From NCBI GenBank assembly GCA_017979445.1, contig CM030709.1, positions 7,358,001 to 7,422,000 on the forward strand: 64,000 nt of DNA. Reading direction: 5' to 3'. The translations under genes and the position numbers were made by a program. The notes beneath the pieces are model-generated. The model saw only the letters and a program-made list of their open reading frames with translations, did not search any database and was not told the origin of the DNA. Source of the stretch: Akebia trifoliata (Eukaryota > Streptophyta > Magnoliopsida > Ranunculales > Lardizabalaceae). Below, piece after piece: positions 10,004 through 21,240 of this stretch (positions within the stretch are counted from its first letter, which is position 1; each line of letters begins with the position of its first letter).

Positions 10004-10150
10004 ATCTCTCTCTCAGTAAAACCCATTTATCGACGGTGCGAACTCCATAATCTCCCGCCGAAGAGCATCAACGATCTCAACCCCTTGCGATCACTGTTGG
10101 AATCTCTCTCAGCGGCTCACCTTCGACATTGACGTCCATTGACATGTCAA
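9838..10150 (+). pseudogene. GC-richer gene-like fragment inside the hAT element
   Basis: This stretch is less AT-rich than its surroundings. It has a donor-like CAG/GTACGT at 9956/9957, a CT microsatellite (9968-10010), an acceptor-like CTCAG at 10016, and then a short open frame reading RRCELHNLPPKS...LLESLSAAHLRH. The gap between these splice-like sites is only 60 bp, short for a plant intron. I do not recognise the protein. It may be host gene sequence captured by the transposon, or a remnant of the insertion locus. Confidence 0.35.
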
Positions 10151-10403
10151 AATCTCTCTCTCAAAACACATTTGATTTTATTATTATTTTTTTTTCTGGA
10201 TAATTTTCGAATTGTAAATTTTGAATTCGAATCGGATAATATCGGATATCCGATAATTTATTCGGATACGAATTCGAATATTCGTCAGTGATATCCGATC
10301 AGATTCAAATTCAAATTCGAATAGTACTAAAAATTTTCAAATTCAAATTCAAATATAATACTATTCGATCGGATATCTATCCGTTGACAGCCCTACTTTA
10401 ACT

Positions 10404-11184
10404 CATATTCTTTAATTCATTAATAAGTTTGAATCACACGAGTTATTAATATTAATGATCACAGACCGCAACGTTAAAAGCCCTGTTTTGTTTAGTTGGT
10501 CTTGTTCGGAGAAAAAGGAAAAGTCGGTGTGTACAAACTGACGTGGATACTTTTTTATATAAAAAATAAATAAATAAAAAGAGTCAGTGAAGGAAGAGTT
10601 GGTGTCCGTGCAATGTAATTTTATATTTTTTTTATTTTTTTTAAATTTATTCTGTAAAGACACTTGCAGACAAAATAAAATGATGCCGTAAACGATAACG
10701 TTTTGAAACGTGGATGGACGCTGAACCAAGCAATCAATAATAAGAATTAAGAACAAGAGAATGATACACGTGGTTTTACGACTGCGGACTCCGCACATGT
10801 TAACCCGTCAACGTGACTCTCGCTAATGGTCCTCGCATCAGCGTTGTTCTTCGTAGCTATATTAATTGAATCAAATATTTTGACTCGTTAAAACCAAAAA
10901 GAAAAAATTCAGTGGATTCATGGTTCACTTGATTTTTATGAATCCAGTACAAATCATATCATGTACTGGTTCGCTTTGTATCAATTCATACTAATAATTA
11001 CAAATTAGATAACACAGTTTTAAAGTATTGATCACGAACTTTAACTGTTGTTACAGTAGTAGCGCATCACACCTATTTTGGCTTGTAATATTAATTGACC
11101 TAAAAAGACTGCAACTAAGGAGATTTGCAGTTTGGTCACATGTATTAAAGGCATTTCAAGGTGGGTATGACATAGGTATTTTCC
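10404..11184. other. Intergenic sequence, nothing recognised
   Basis: A minus-strand open frame at 10412-10798 has no recognisable domain and AT-rich composition. A CACGTG box lies at 10768-10773. No gene is supported. Confidence 0.4.
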
Positions 11185-11316
11185 AATGAGAGATTATATT
11201 GCCACACCAACTTTTGCTAGTGCCACTACAATTCATATGTAAATATCATTAAAGAATTAGGGCATATCTTGGGGTGGTGAAAGCAAAAGTTGGTGTGGCA
11301 ATAGAAACCCTCATTT
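11185..11316. mobile_element. Small palindromic MITE
   Basis: TATTGCCACACCAACTTTTG near 11197 pairs with CAAAAGTTGGTGTGGCAATA near 11284-11303. The surrounding 'aatgaga' and 'tctcatt'-like arms are weaker. A related arm appears near 51425-51455. Confidence 0.6.
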
Positions 11317-11429
11317 AAATGCCCTGTTATACATGTGGACCAATAGGAATGTGGAGTCTATGTAGGTCTTCCAAAATGCACTCACCAATTTGTACATTTA
11401 TTACCTAGTTGTTTTCTTTGAAATCTTTT

Positions 11430-11639
11430 TTTGTTTATTTTTTTTTGTTAATCGAGTGTTCGGACCAGCTTGCACGCACCACAACTAATCTCGGGAAAGA
11501 TTACCACAGCAACCCACCGACATAGTCCCCCAGTTAAATCATGAGAAAAATTCAAGAGGGAAATCGAACCTGTGACGTGCGCCTAACCCACACTTCACGT
11601 GCTCGGCCTTACCACTTCGACAACCCATGGGTGGGTATA
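11430..11639 (-). mobile_element. tRNA-derived SINE
   Basis: Read on the minus strand, it has a pol III A-box-like TGTCGAAGTGGTAAGGC and a B box GGTTCGATTTCC about 35 bp later, and ends in an A-rich tail (the T run at 11423-11446). It is flanked by an 18-bp duplication TTTTCTTTGAARTCTTTT (11412-11429 and 11640-11657), differing at one base. This is the layout of a tRNA-derived SINE, not a functional tRNA. Confidence 0.85.
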
Positions 11640-11657
11640 TTTTCTTTGAAGTCTTTT

Positions 11658-12980
11658 ATGGGGGTAGACCCCATAATTGTCTATAAGGTTGTAATTGAAT
11701 CGGGCTATTTTGGATCTAATTGGGATGGATTTGGAGCCAATTAATCCAATGAGAATTGCATCGAACCCATGATTGATCTTATAAACATCATATTAGACTC
11801 TTATCTTATTGGATTATCGTATCTCAATATTAGGATCCTAGTCTAATAATGCTATAATAATTCGATCATGTGTAAATCAAATGAAACTCGATTTGATATA
11901 CAAAATCTTAATAAGCTATATATAAAACTTTCTCATATTTCATCAGATAGGGATATGGTTTATCCAAAACCAATCCGATAGGTTATTGGATAGGAACTTG
12001 TTTGATCAGATCCTTATTGGTCCAAATCCAAAATTATTGGATTTCGGATTTGATCTAATCTATTGATAGTTCTGTTTGTTTACAAATTCCTTTTCTTCCA
12101 GGGTAAAATTCAAAGCAGACAACATCATACTAAAGTAGGTTAGAGATACTTTACACATGATATCATATTCATTAGATTTGGGATCATTTTAAGATGATGC
12201 GTTAGAGTCAAGCTGATAAATCAAGGTAAAATTCAAAACAAACAATATCATATTAGAATAGGCTTGGGGCGCTTTACATATGGGATCATAATTATTATAT
12301 TTGCTCTACATGCTAAGATCTTAATTTGAATGTGATCATCTGTATAAATCAGTCTAATATTTAACGTATATCTAGTAAATCATCTCTCATTTTTTTGAGT
12401 GCTACATGTCAGTGAATCTTCTCTCTAAATATCGTACCCTAAGAAGTAATTTTTGATATTTTAATTGTTTAACTTACAAAAAGATCTAGAAGGGTAGGAT
12501 TGTCAATGTGTCCGGCTCGGATTGGATTGAATTGTACTAGAACCATTTTGATAAGAAGTAAACAAAACCAATACAAACTTTATTAAATCAGGAATTTATT
12601 AGTGTGACTGTAAGGAATACCTTCATCCCAAAGAAGGGTGTGGGGATAACTTCTGTTCAAATTCCGGTTTCGAAACATTTTTTATTTTAATTCTCAAAAT
12701 ATGTATTTTGAGTGAATTCAACACTTTTATAATCATTGAATTCAGTGGTATATCTACGAATTCATGGATATTATTAAAAGTGACGAACGTGGGTTATAAA
12801 AATGATGAAAGTGTATTTTGGGAATTAAAATGAATAGTATACTGAATTAGAAATTTCGTCATATTCAACACACGAAATGGAGATTCACCATTCACTTATT
12901 TTAATTTATTTTAAATTAGGGTGTACTAAATAAAATTGGAGTGCCTAGAAATTCTCTATATTTATTTGAAATCCTTAATA
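11658..12980. other. AT-rich intergenic sequence, nothing recognised
   Basis: Scattered 'ggatttggatc'-type motifs near 11700-12060 suggest an old hAT relic, but no matching ends or target duplication were found. Confidence 0.35.
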
Positions 12981-13302
12981 CTGTGTTTGGCTTCAAAGAA
13001 AAGGAGAGAAGACAAGAGAAAATAAATGAGTTTCTCTCTATTTCTCTTGTTTGAATTATTAAATGTGGGATATAAGAGAGAAGAATTTTTTTTTCTCTCC
13101 AAAAGTAAAGAAAACTGAAGAGAAATCCTTTTAAAATATTTTATAATTTCATCTTTGCCCCTAGGTCCCTTTTAACACATTTTTAAATTCCAAAACTAAT
13201 CCCAATTTCTCTAGGGTCAATCCAAACAGGTAGAGAAATTTGAGTCTCTCTTCTCATAATGGATTTCTCATCTCTCCATTTCTCTCTCAATCCAAACATA
13301 GG
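12981..13302. mobile_element. MITE with GTGTTTGG-type ends
   Basis: Ends are CTGTGTTTGGCTTCAAAG on the left and CCTATGTTTGGATTGAGAG as the reverse complement of the right. They are flanked by ATA on both sides (12978-12980 and 13303-13305). Pyrimidine/purine-rich TCTCTC-type arms continue inward. It is probably Harbinger-type, though the ATA duplication is not the classic TWA. Confidence 0.55.
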
Positions 13303-13305
13303 ATA

Positions 13306-14630
13306 AGAATGTTATCCCATGTTAAGCTTTCGCTTGATGGAGACAAATGGGTCCAGCTTACTTCTTCACCGTGAGATTCTCTTCTAATATGTGAAGACGA
13401 AACCGTCAACTTCTTTCTTTTATATGTGTCTTTCTTTAGGTATTGGGTCACCGTCATAACGTTTCTTCCAAATAAAAAACAGAGAAGAAAGGGTAGTGTC
13501 ACGCGTAGACAGAATCATCAAAATCTTTCTTTTATTTTGTTTCCGTTCTCCGGTCAAATTGGTACTCCAAATTTACAATTTCACCCACCAAAATCATTCC
13601 CACAGCATTTTTGTAAGTTCGATCTTTCTTGTGAATAATCCAACCAATGTACGTTTTATCTTAAAGATTTGGGTCAGTGTCATTAAAATTTATTATTTTA
13701 CAAACACTAAAATGGATAATTTTATTAGATAATAGTAAGATTAATTGTATTTTATGAAACCAAATGTTACGCCGCCGTTAAAAAACATCATGTTAATAAA
13801 TTGAAGGTAATAATCTCCATGAGATTAAGATGAATTAATGGAACTATAAAAAATGAAAGCAGGCATTTAGAAAAATATAAATCTGTGCTAAATTCAGAAG
13901 ACCGACAGATGGTTTGAGTATGTTCAATGAAAGTTAATTACTATCCAACACTCTCACTTACCAAGTGCGTGTGATGAGCGGGAGTTGCACGTGTCCCAGG
14001 ATTAGTTCTTGGATAAGACCATGGTCTATGGACTGGGCAAAGCCCAATTATGGGCCCGGTCCATTGTCTATAGGGGTACTTGGTTATAAAAAAAAAAAAA
14101 AAAAAATATTAAACGAAATATTTAAGTTAAACAGCCTAATAAAATGAAGGAAAGACACAAAAGAACTCCCTAAGAGAGATAATGAAAACAAATATGGCGG
14201 CACTCTCAATAGAAGGAGATTTAGCCATAGATAAAGCGGGGTCGAGGGATAGGATTTGCAGCCAATGAAATCTTTGGGATAAGAGCATTTTTTATTTTAT
14301 TTGGTTATCATTTTCGCAATAGGATTCACAATGATCAAAAGTATCAAATCTAAGAATTGTCTAATAATTAAAGTAATTACAATGATTGCATACTTTTTAA
14401 GCTCATGTATGCTATGATGAATAAATTTGTCATCATATATGAACATTTAGCCTTACTCAGTAGGTACCCGTAGGTCATATAGTTGTCGACAATAAATTTT
14501 ACAGATCTACTTCGAGATTTGTGAAATAAGATCGCAAAATGATTTGATTGATTTTGATGAAAAGTGGAGATTATAGATCTCAATGTTTTTCTCTAATTAA
14601 CAGTCAAATACAAAAATAAAGATAACGTGT
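13306..14630. other. AT-rich intergenic sequence, nothing recognised
   Basis: No gene or paired repeat end is supported. 13965-14085 contains 'gcaaagcccaattatgggcc', similar to the motif near the right end of the window, and may be another hAT-type scrap. Confidence 0.35.
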
Positions 14631-14633
14631 GTA

Positions 14634-14990
14634 GTTTTCTTCTCTTTGAACTTTGCGCTTGATTGGTTGAGAAAGTTGTTTTGACAGTGATTTTGTTTGT
14701 ACTTGATCTTCTATATAAGTTTCTGTGGATTTTCTTCTCTCTGGGCTTCGTGTGTGATCGACTGAAAATGTTGCTTTGACGGTGGCTTTGTTTGTTCTTG
14801 ATTTTATGTAAAGGCTTCTATACATTTTCTTCTCCGAGCTTCGCACTTTATTGGTTGAAAAGAATTTCTTGGCTTTTAAAGAACGACTTTGAGTTTGATC
14901 TTCTATAAAGATTTATGTAGATTTTCTTCTTTCTGGATTTCGTACTTTATCAATTAAAAATGATATCTTAACTTCTGAATAAGGGCTTTT
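14634..14990. repeat. Diverged tandem repeat, ~95-bp period, four copies
   Basis: TTTTCTTCTC/T followed by a variable GCTTCG or ACTTTGCG, then TTTGTTTG..CTTGAT and a closing 'ttctat', recurs starting near 14634, 14729, 14821 and 14917. The last unit is incomplete. Confidence 0.6.
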
Positions 14991-15741
14991 AAATCCAAGT
15001 CTCTCTTAAAAAGTTTTGCTTCATCTCTACAGAAAGGCTTGAGAGCTTCTATCTTCTGAGATAAAGTGATCCATATCCTCTCCAACTAAAGGAGACTTTG
15101 ATATTTATAGATTTACAGTTAATTTAACTTTCCAATTATACTCTGACTTAAATAACTTTGATTAGTTTATCATAAAGGCTAAATTTGTCCAAATCCGATT
15201 TTAAATATTTTATGAACTATTGGTGGGTCAAACTCATTTATTTGGACGTAGGGCCCAAGACTTAATATGGTTCACCTGAATTTATTAGACCATGGACTTT
15301 ATCTGTGAAAACTCCAAACCTTTATAAGAGATTTGTCTTCAATCAATGGGTTCTATTTGCATGTATGGGCCCATTTATGACTTTTAGGGACTTTCTTGTG
15401 ATTTGTGAAAGATGTAGGGATCAATTTAAAATTTTAATGCTTACAATAGTTAAAAAACATAAATGGTTGTTGGATTTGAAAATAATATATATCTTGAAAT
15501 TTTTAAAATTAAAAGTATTACTAACTATTTTGGTTTGGTTAGGTGGAGCCTAACTACATTACATCTGATGATACTACATTACGTATCGGTAGAAAGCTCA
15601 ATAGCGAGACTATGCAAATAGAGACCCCTACACACGACAATCTGACGTACTTCTTCATCCCCCTATTTAGGGCCCTACTTTTTTATAGTGTAATCAGGGA
15701 TAAAGTGCTAAAGGTTTCTATTAATTAAAGAGGGTGGGGAG

Positions 15742-17073
15742 CAAGGCCGACAAAAGCATAAGGCCACTTAGGCAATTGCCTAAGGCCTCAAATTTTTTTT
15801 TTCCTTCTTTAAGGTTCTTACCAAAATTTGTCCTTAAATTTTTTATTTTATTATTTCTATAGATACCCGTGCTCATTGTGGAAGAAAGGCCTTAAAAAAA
15901 ATTCTTTTAATGTGGAATCCCGCCCTCCCTATTATTATTTTTAAGAAAATACTTTCCTTACTAAGAGTAGTTGAGCTCAGATGGATTATCAAATTGGCAG
16001 TCCAACACCACAGCCCTCTAGATTTCATGGAAAAACTAGATCCAACAACAAATTAAAAAGATTAGTGTCTTTTTGGGCTTGATCCAAGATTTTGAAAATG
16101 GACAGCTATTAAACTCTCAAATTTAAAATAATATTCAACAGTGAAGAATAAATTTTTTGATTTTTTTTTTTCGAAGTTCAAACAATTTTGTCCTCTACAT
16201 ACCCGTGGCAATATTGGTTCATGTTTTTGAATGCCACAAGGTAACCTCAACAACCCTTAATAAGATTTCAAATCTTATTGAGTTAGTAAAGTTAGATTTA
16301 ATCTTGTTTTTTTAATAAGTTCTTGCCCCATGTTCAAGGAACACCCCCATGGGATTTCTTGAAAAAAATATTAGTTAGTTAAGATATCTTAGATCTCAAT
16401 TACTTAAGAAATTGATAGTTTCCAACAAAATAAAAATAAAAACTCTTTAGATCTCTATCCCCACCCATCATGGCAAAAATCTGTGATTTTTTGAAAAAAT
16501 AAATTGTGATTAAAACACGATTTCATAGTTGTCAATTAAATAACGATTTCTTAACAAAAATCATCATTTTTTTTTAGCATTTCTTAAGTATTATTTTGTC
16601 ATTTAATATATAAAATACATTTTTTTACATTGTTTATTCTTGAAATAATTATTTTTACTTTTTAATTTATCCGATGTTTTCCCAACTTTTTACGAAGCTC
16701 TCTCTTATCAAATTATTATTGAACCCCAACTTTATCACTATATCCCCACCCACCTTAAACTTCAAGGTTAAAAAATAAAGAAAAAAATAATTAAAGATTC
16801 CTTCATAGACACCCCCAATATTCAAGTGTATGGTATTTCTGTGATAAATATACTTTAATTAAGTTTTTGTAAGACATTAGGTCATAAATAATAACTTTCA
16901 GTGGAAACTCTTAACATTATAAGGGAATAAAAGATAATTTTAGCAAAAGAAATTTCAAAAATCCCCATTGTTTTCATTATACTAAAATTATATATAAATT
17001 AATATATTAAATATCAAAAAGGCCTCATTTATAGTTTTTGCCTTAGGCCTCAACTTGTATCGAGCCAACCCTG
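15742..17073. mobile_element. Non-autonomous hAT element
   Basis: Ends CAAGGCCGAC and CAGGGTTGGC (right in reverse complement) match the CAGGGCCGGC consensus of plant hAT elements. They are flanked by a perfect 8-bp duplication GTGGGGAG (15734-15741 and 17074-17081). Subterminal GGCCTAAGGC-type motifs occur at both ends. The 1,332-bp interior lacks transposase and contains a copy of repeat R (15956-16291). The paralogous site near 19203-19210 has a single GTGGGGAG and no insert. Confidence 0.85.
15956..16291. repeat. Dispersed repeat family R, nested in the hAT element
   Basis: It starts CCTTACTAAGAG and ends ..GAGTTAGTAAAG. It shares TTTTGGGCTTGATCCAAG-like and GAAAATGGACAGC internal sequence with the copy in intron 3 of the coiled-coil gene (39881-40234). 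Confidence 0.55.
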
Positions 17074-17282
17074 GTGGGGAGGCTCGTTAGAAAAAAATCA
17101 AAAGAAAATGAGTTTCATCAAATATACTAAAGAATGTGTTAGATCTCTAATGTAGTATGATATTTGATATTTATTTTATTTCAATAATGATTCATCATTG
17201 TTGGACCTTGTCGTAATTATTTGGGGTTTGAAAAATGTATGTTATTCATTTTGTTATCTAGGATAGGTCGAGGTATAATCAT

Positions 17283-18527
17283 TGTAGATATGGGTGAGAG
17301 TTTAAAACATTAAACCTCATCTACTTGGGTTTAGCAGTTACCACCATTCAAAGAGTTTAAGATGTGAATGGGCACTATAAAAATAATTTTAGATATCTGA
17401 TTTTTTAGTAAATAATGATTCAAAATTTGGTGTTCACTTAAAGATACAAGGTAAGAAAATTTGGTGGTGAGACAAGAAAGGTGTTTGACACCTTGTCTCG
17501 CCCACTAAGTTGGTGATTATCAAAAATTGGCCGAATGTGAAGTTAAACTTTTTTATTTTTATTTTTAAAAGATTATAAATATTCACAAATCAAACGAAGT
17601 ATAGTTCTCATCTTAATCTAGCAAGTAGGTTCAATGAGCAATTCATATAAGTAAATACATGCTTGTTGGAATTTTTTGTGAGCTTGAGGTTTTTGTGTGA
17701 ATTTAATTAAATTTCACCATTTTGAACCTCAAGCATAAATCACATACATATGTACTCCTTGAGAGTATGTTTTTTGTTAGTAGTGGTCTAGGGATATATC
17801 CATGGGTTGAATGAATCCATTTGAGAACATTCACCTCAATGAATGAAAAAGGTTCCTCTAAGGACTATTTTTTGTAGACTTAAGGTGTTAAGAGTAAGTC
17901 TAGAGAGACTCACCATTTTGATTCTTAGTCATTTTGGAAACTAAAGAGTAGTGTATGTGCAAGTGTATATGTATGTTATTGTTCAAAGAAGAACTTATTC
18001 ATGGACTTAGAATAGGAAAATTACTTTTCCTCAACTTCATAATATTCCAAAGAATACCTCAATGAATGACTTTTGTTTCCTCTTCATAACCTTGTCCTTG
18101 ATGGTTGTTCTTATGCTTTAGAGTCTAACTAATCAAAGCCAAAACAGTAAAAGTACATGAAGTTCTAAAGATTACTCTTTGGGGAGTAGAATGGTCAAGA
18201 TCCCTTGGCCGTGGTCAAATTACATTGTACTTTGGAGAAAAGTCTTGGAAATATGAGAATGGAGAGGGGTTTGTTGGTTAGTTTCCATGTAGTAAGTCTC
18301 AACAAAGTAAGGGGGTGAAGTAATTTGGCATGTCCGTACCTAAGGTGAGGATAAGTCAAATTTGACTTGTCTATACATAAGATATGAACAAGCTGGGTCT
18401 GTGCTTGTTTGAAATGCTTCCTTTTGATGGCCTTAGAGTCCTTTTGCATGAGATATTCAGGCCAAGTCCTCTTCTGTATGATTTCTTGAACTCTAGGATT
18501 CAATCTGAACAAAATAGGGTGTCTACA
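17283..18527 (-). mobile_element. Solo LTR A
   Basis: It begins TGTAGATATGGG and ends GGTGTCTACA, so the termini are TGTAGA/TCTACA, as expected for an LTR. It is flanked by a perfect 5-bp duplication ATCAT (17278-17282 and 18528-18532). No internal retroelement sequence or second LTR shares this duplication, so it is a solo LTR. Strand is inferred from the TGTAGACACC start common in plant LTRs. Related LTRs are at 22529-24208 and 26940-30069. Confidence 0.75.
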
Positions 18528-18789
18528 ATCATGATCATGATAGACAAACATATGTTGAAGTATTTTAGATTAGAAAATTCATGCGGTCACACCAACTTTA
18601 TATCCTAATCATCAATTTATAAATAAATGTCGTCTAAGGGTGGGATAACCCTTTTTTTTATAGTATTTTCTTCTTCACATCCAAGAGAGGGAAGGAAGGA
18701 GGGAGAGAAAGATAATTGCATCCCTTCTCTTCTTCCTCAAATACAAAGTAATAGAGAGATAGGATGGAGAGCATGATTTTAAACCTGAT

Positions 18790-19602
18790 GATACTACATT
18801 ACACCTGATCAGGGGTGGAGCCAGGATTTTCTTGTTGAGGGGGCAAACTATAGTTGTCCCAAAAACTTGAGTCGAGATTGGGGTGGGCATGGGGCAACTA
18901 CCAAAAGTTTATGGGGGACAAATTCAAAATAAATTAAATTGTCAAGAGCACATTGTAATTTTAAAAAATATTTGTTGGGTCAAGTGCCCCCATTATAAAT
19001 CCACCCATGCACCTGGTGACACTTATACTTGATGATAACATCCTAGATATCAGTAGAAAGCTCAATAATGGAACTATGCAAACGGAGGCTCCAGCATACA
19101 ACAATCTGATGTATTTCATCAACACCCTATTCAGGATCCCACTTCTTAATAATGTAGTCAAGGCCAATGTGCTAAAGGTTTCTATTATTTAGTGGGAGGG
19201 TGGGGAGGCACGTTAGAAAAAAAAAACAAAAGAAATTGAGTTTCATCACATATGCTCAAGAATTTGTTAGATGCTCAAATGCAGTATGATATTTGACATG
19301 TATTTTATTTCAATAATGATTCATTATTGTCAGACCTTGACGTAACTATTTGGGGTTGGGAAAATAAATCCTATTCATCTTGCTTGCTAGCATATGTCGA
19401 GGTATGATCATGACCATGATGGTCGTATTTATTGAAGAATTTTGGCTTGGAAAACTCATACTGCCATGCCAACTCCATGTCCCAATCATCAATTATAAAT
19501 AAATGTCTAAGGGGACGAGATTAACCCTTCTTTTATACCATCTCACCGATTTTCTTTTTCACATCCAAGAGAGGGAAGTAGAGGGTGGAAAGTATGCTTT
19601 TA
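18790..19602. repeat. Unknown repeat W, copy 2
   Basis: Collinear with copy 1 but without its hAT and LTR insertions. It carries its own 200-bp MITE (18810-19009). The end near 19590 joins copy 3 directly. Confidence 0.65.
18810..19009. mobile_element. Short hAT MITE (CAGGGGTGGAGCC family)
   Basis: Ends are CAGGGGTGGAGCCAGG on the left and CATGGGTGGATTTATA in reverse complement on the right, flanked by CACCTGAT (18802-18809) and CACCTGGT (19010-19017), an 8-bp duplication with one mismatch. GGGGGCAAACTATAG-like and AGTGCCCCCA motifs are shared with the elements at 27144-28173 and 48498-48737. Confidence 0.75.
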
Positions 19603-19930
19603 AAAAATTTCGTAGCTATTTGGGGTTAGAAATTAAATCCTATTCATTTTACTAGCTAGCATAAGTCGAGGTATGGTCATAATTGTGACAGTCAAACATT
19701 TGTTGAAGAATTTTAGATTAGAAAACTCATACTATCACACAACTACATTTCCCAATCATCAATTATAATTAAATGTCTAAGGGGTGGTATATCCCCTTTT
19801 TTCTACCATTTCACCCATTTTCTTCTTCACATCCAAGAAAGGTAGGTAGAGAGAATTGCATCCCCTTTCTTCTTCTTCCAATATAAAGTGGTAGAGAGAA
19901 GGGATGGAGAGTGGTGATTAAATCCCACAC
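19603..19930. repeat. Unknown repeat W, copy 3 (partial)
   Basis: It matches only the right part of copies 1 and 2: TAGCTATTTGGGGTT, GTTGAAGAATTTTAGATTAG, CAATCATCAATTATAA, TTCTTCTTCACATCCAAGA. The left part is absent. Confidence 0.6.
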
Positions 19931-21240
19931 ATCCCTCACGATTCATACAAATTCAAACCGACTCTTCATTCGATCTGTCATTCTCATTTTCAACCACTTC
20001 TTAACCTGAGATTGACATCGGTGTAATGCCTGTTAAAAATGCTTAAATGATTAAAGATGATTCAAAGGAAAGAAATAAAAACTCAGGTGGTCTTTATTGA
20101 AGGCTTCAGAGATGTGTTTAAGGAGAGTAAATGAGTTCTTTGTTTTCTAATCAACCCACAATGTGAAAAAAAAAACCTTAATTTTATGGCCTAGGGCCGT
20201 CAAATTTCACAAAACTCAATGGAAAAAGAAGTCAAATTAGCGTCGAAGTTTTCATTGTCAATTTTTTTTTTCGACGAGCCAAAACTGTCAAATTAATGAA
20301 GGATGGGAGAAATTTGACAACTCTAAGCTCTCAAATCTGGGAATATCAAGAATTTCAATGGTTCTGAACCGTCAAAATTCAATATCTAAAATTCGAAGGC
20401 CTTGGCCAGTTAAATTTTTATGTCAAATTTGCCAATTTTCACATGGTGACCTATCCCTGTTTTTTCTTTCATTCTTGTATTTCTAGTCATGATTGTACTA
20501 ACAACTGTCAAGGTGGAGTCGGAAAATCCCATGCGACAGACATTTGATTAGTGTTACAAATCATTATCAAGTAGGTGAAATAGCTTGGTTTAGCTGGGAA
20601 AAAAGTTTAGTTCACGAAGACACTTGTTAAAATATCATCATTCATTAATTGAAATGTGATTGTTGCTTCATTGAATATGTCAGAGTACTACAAGATAATG
20701 TCAGAATCTTGATTTATTAGTTCAATCAATATTGTTGAGCTTATTGTTTGTGTATGATAAAATTTTGCCGAGCTGATTTGTTTCCTGAGTTATGATCTTC
20801 TTTGTAAATGTCATTTTTTGAGCTTAGTGGAAACTTTCTTCTCCACAAAATAAAATTAATTATTTCTATCTGTTTTACTTAGTGAAGGGTGAACACTCTA
20901 TATTTATTCTAAGCACTGTATTGGTAGTATTTCTATAGAGAATAACTTGGTAAAAATGATCAGATGATTTAACCACCGAGTTTGCATTGTACTTGAATTC
21001 CTCTATATCAAACTTCTCTTAAATTGTTCAAATATTCTTCAATCAGATCTTTCTACTAAATTTTGTAATAATTTTGATCCATATTTTAAATATTTTGAGC
21101 TTGTATTTCATTTTTCCTTGTTCACTATTTTAATCGTATAACTTGCTTGGCTCATATATATTTTAAATTCATATTCCTTATTGTTTTATACTATTTTGTT
21201 CATCTAAACTGGTCAGCTACTTTGTACATTCGAGCTCATG
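19931..21240. other. AT-rich intergenic sequence, nothing recognised
   Basis: No coding region, RNA gene or clean repeat boundary was found. Confidence 0.35.

Larger units (their letters stand above)
6923..10395. mobile_element. hAT element hosting a nest of palindromic MITEs
   Basis: Inverted ends are TAGGAGTGTCAATGGATA on the left and TAGGGCTGTCAACGGATA on the right. They are flanked by a perfect 8-bp duplication, CTTTAACT (6915-6922 and 10396-10403), diagnostic of hAT transposition. Subterminal regions (6940-7100 and 10200-10380) are dense in GAATTCG/GGATATCCG motifs. Between them lie TA microsatellites, six palindromic MITEs and a gene-like fragment. No transposase is present. A related stretch at 6794-6850 resembles the unoccupied target. 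Confidence 0.8.
15545..18790. repeat. Unknown repeat W, copy 1 (interrupted twice)
   Basis: After removing an hAT element (15742-17073) and a solo LTR (17283-18527), this copy runs collinear with 18790-19600. Shared phrases include GTAGAAAGCTCAATA, GTGCTAAAGGTTTCTATTA, GAGTTTCATCA, CAATAATGATTCAT and CACATCCAAGAGAGGGAA. A 61-codon open frame (15543-15728) is conserved as a frame in copy 2, but I do not recognise the protein. Confidence 0.65.

Noticed and set aside
10412..10798. 128-aa minus-strand open frame
   Set aside because: Low complexity, no domain, and no supporting promoter or splice evidence.
11541..11744. A tRNA gene, because of A-box- and B-box-like sequence
   Set aside because: The element has an A-rich tail and an 18-bp target duplication and cannot fold as a complete tRNA; it is a SINE.
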